From: Marimonas arenosa
GTDB taxonomy: Bacteria > Pseudomonadota > Alphaproteobacteria > Rhodobacterales > Rhodobacteraceae
Direction: 5' to 3'
DNA: 64,000 nucleotides
Assembly: GCF_030848945.1 (NCBI RefSeq)
Contig: NZ_JANHAX010000006.1
Location: 62,001-126,000 of the forward strand
Both the position numbers and the translations under genes were made by a program. Positions 63,350 to 64,000 of this stretch are shown piece after piece (within the stretch, counting starts at the first letter, position 1; each line of letters opens with the position of its first letter). The notes beneath the pieces were generated by a model. That model had not been told where the DNA came from. It ran no database searches and saw only the letters and a list, made by a program, of their open reading frames with translations.

Positions 63350-63491
63350 ACATTGACGCCGAATATGAAATCCAGACCTTCAAACTCTCTTTACGAATGA
63401 AGGATCACCGGGAGCTGGTCAGGGCGGGATCAATCCTGCAAGAGGCGGCGACCTGACCTCCGTCAGCGCCCTGCCAGGCTTGGCAACGGCA

Positions 63492-64000
63492 CTATTGCGG
63501 CGCGATCGTCCCTTGCGCAACCCAGTCATCGAAAACCTCGAGCGCCGCAGCACTGAATTCTGGGTCGTTGATATGGCACTCCAGCTCGCGCAGCTCGACA
63601 TTGTCCGGGCATCCCGTACGGATCTCATCGATGAAAGCAGCAAGCCCGTCGGGATCACAGAGTGGAGCACCGGGACGGTCCCATTCGTTGCACCCCTTGA
63701 GAGGCAAGAGGAATACGACCGGACCCTGCGCCTCGGCAAGTCGTTCACAGATGGCGCGGGCGACGTCGCGGCGCTGTTCGGCGTTAAGCAGCACCGACGA
63801 CAGCAGCCGGTTGTGTGCATGCACCTCTTGCGCGGCCAGTTTCGCCGGGGCCGCCTGCCAGCCCACGAAATCGACCAGGTCGTAACAGCCGGGCGCGGCA
63901 ATTTGCGGGATGCCGGCCTTTCCGGCATTGGTCATCCGGTCGGGCCCGGCCGAGATCGAAGAACCCATAATATGGTTGCCCACTTCCTGCGGGGCGAAAT
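63492..64000 (-). CDS. Tm-1-like (UPF0261) protein, C-terminal part, partial at the window edge
   Basis: The last ~170 residues of a protein that enters from the right edge: FAPQEVGNHIMGSSISAGPD, GKAGIPQIAAPGCYDLVDFV, ending VFDDWVAQGTIAPQ. The pattern matches the Tm-1-like ATP-binding family (UPF0261). The N-terminal part is outside the window, so the start is unknown. Function in bacteria is unclear. Confidence 0.75.
   Translation of the reverse strand, partial: FAPQEVGNHIMGSSISAGPDRMTNAGKAGIPQIAAPGCYDLVDFVGWQAAPAKLAAQEVHAHNRLLSSVLLNAEQRRDVARAICERLAEAQGPVVFLLPLKGCNEWDRPGAPLCDPDGLAAFIDEIRTGCPDNVELRELECHINDPEFSAAALEVFDDWVAQGTIAPQ

Overview
The window is a high-GC, gene-dense chromosomal segment of an alphaproteobacterium, most likely a member of the Rhodobacterales (Roseobacter group). 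This is inferred from the short-form HisG with an HisZ partner, a B12-dependent NrdJ ribonucleotide reductase, homospermidine synthase, two Hint-domain proteins, DUF1489, an extensin-like lipoprotein/peptidase pair of the roseobacter type, and the recurring GGGGGC/GCCCCC intergenic repeat. No rRNA, tRNA, CRISPR array or intact mobile element was seen.

Layout. 1-6,600: a class V aminotransferase, a Hint-domain protein, two overlapping Lrp/AsnC regulators divergent from ilvC, a DUF5661-like protein with an EamA transporter, and a secreted PEBP-like protein. 6,700-13,000: a leftward run glmM-folP-folB(extended) and a leftward run hisC-tyrC-extensin. 13,060-15,700: a decayed endonuclease/exonuclease/phosphatase gene, homospermidine synthase and rpsD. 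15,960-19,500: a second Hint protein and nrdJ. 19,680-24,220: DUF1489, aroQ, slyX and the translationally coupled hisS-hisZ-hisG. 24,400-30,400: a lipoprotein and an RND efflux pump with its adaptor. 30,500-34,000: a six-gene, mostly overlapping leftward chain from uracil-DNA glycosylase to a Nudix hydrolase. 34,180-39,210: the pyrimidine/phospholipid operon pyrB - small membrane proteins - three bacterial-PH-like membrane proteins - pyrC-like - plsY. 39,650-43,300: gshA, a membrane protein, rsmE, ubiA. 43,370-50,260: an OmpA-family protein with a coiled-coil partner, a YcaQ-like DNA glycosylase, moaE-moaD-pgsA, and uvrC. 50,570-58,900: SDR, Ca/Na antiporter, a zinc-ribbon microprotein, an S49 peptidase, a dead EamA transporter, LysR/methyltransferase, a crotonase, and a tail-to-tail pair of unknown genes with a shared promoter motif, then a rhodanese. 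59,000-64,000: an accessory-looking, looser segment with an acyltransferase, a bile-acid symporter family protein, two IS3-type transposase scars, a small basic protein, DUF982, a cold-shock protein and the C-terminal part of a Tm-1-like (UPF0261) protein that leaves the window.

How they work together. Most of the window is core metabolism: branched-chain amino acids (ilvC), folate (folP, folB), histidine (hisC, hisZ, hisG), tyrosine and the shikimate pathway (tyrC, aroQ), pyrimidines (pyrB, pyrC-like), glutathione (gshA), molybdopterin (moaB, moaD, moaE), phospholipids (plsY, pgsA), ubiquinone (ubiA) and DNA repair (uvrC, UDG, YcaQ-like). Stop/start overlaps of 1, 4 or 8 bases are frequent and imply translational coupling. 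The items most worth attention are the pyrC product, which lacks the dihydroorotase metal ligands; the cassette of three PH-like membrane proteins between pyrB and pyrC; the FolB C-terminal extension; the AT-rich segment with a perfect DnaA box and LexA-like site upstream of uvrC; and the convergent gene pair at 56.8-58.3 kb that shares a promoter motif.
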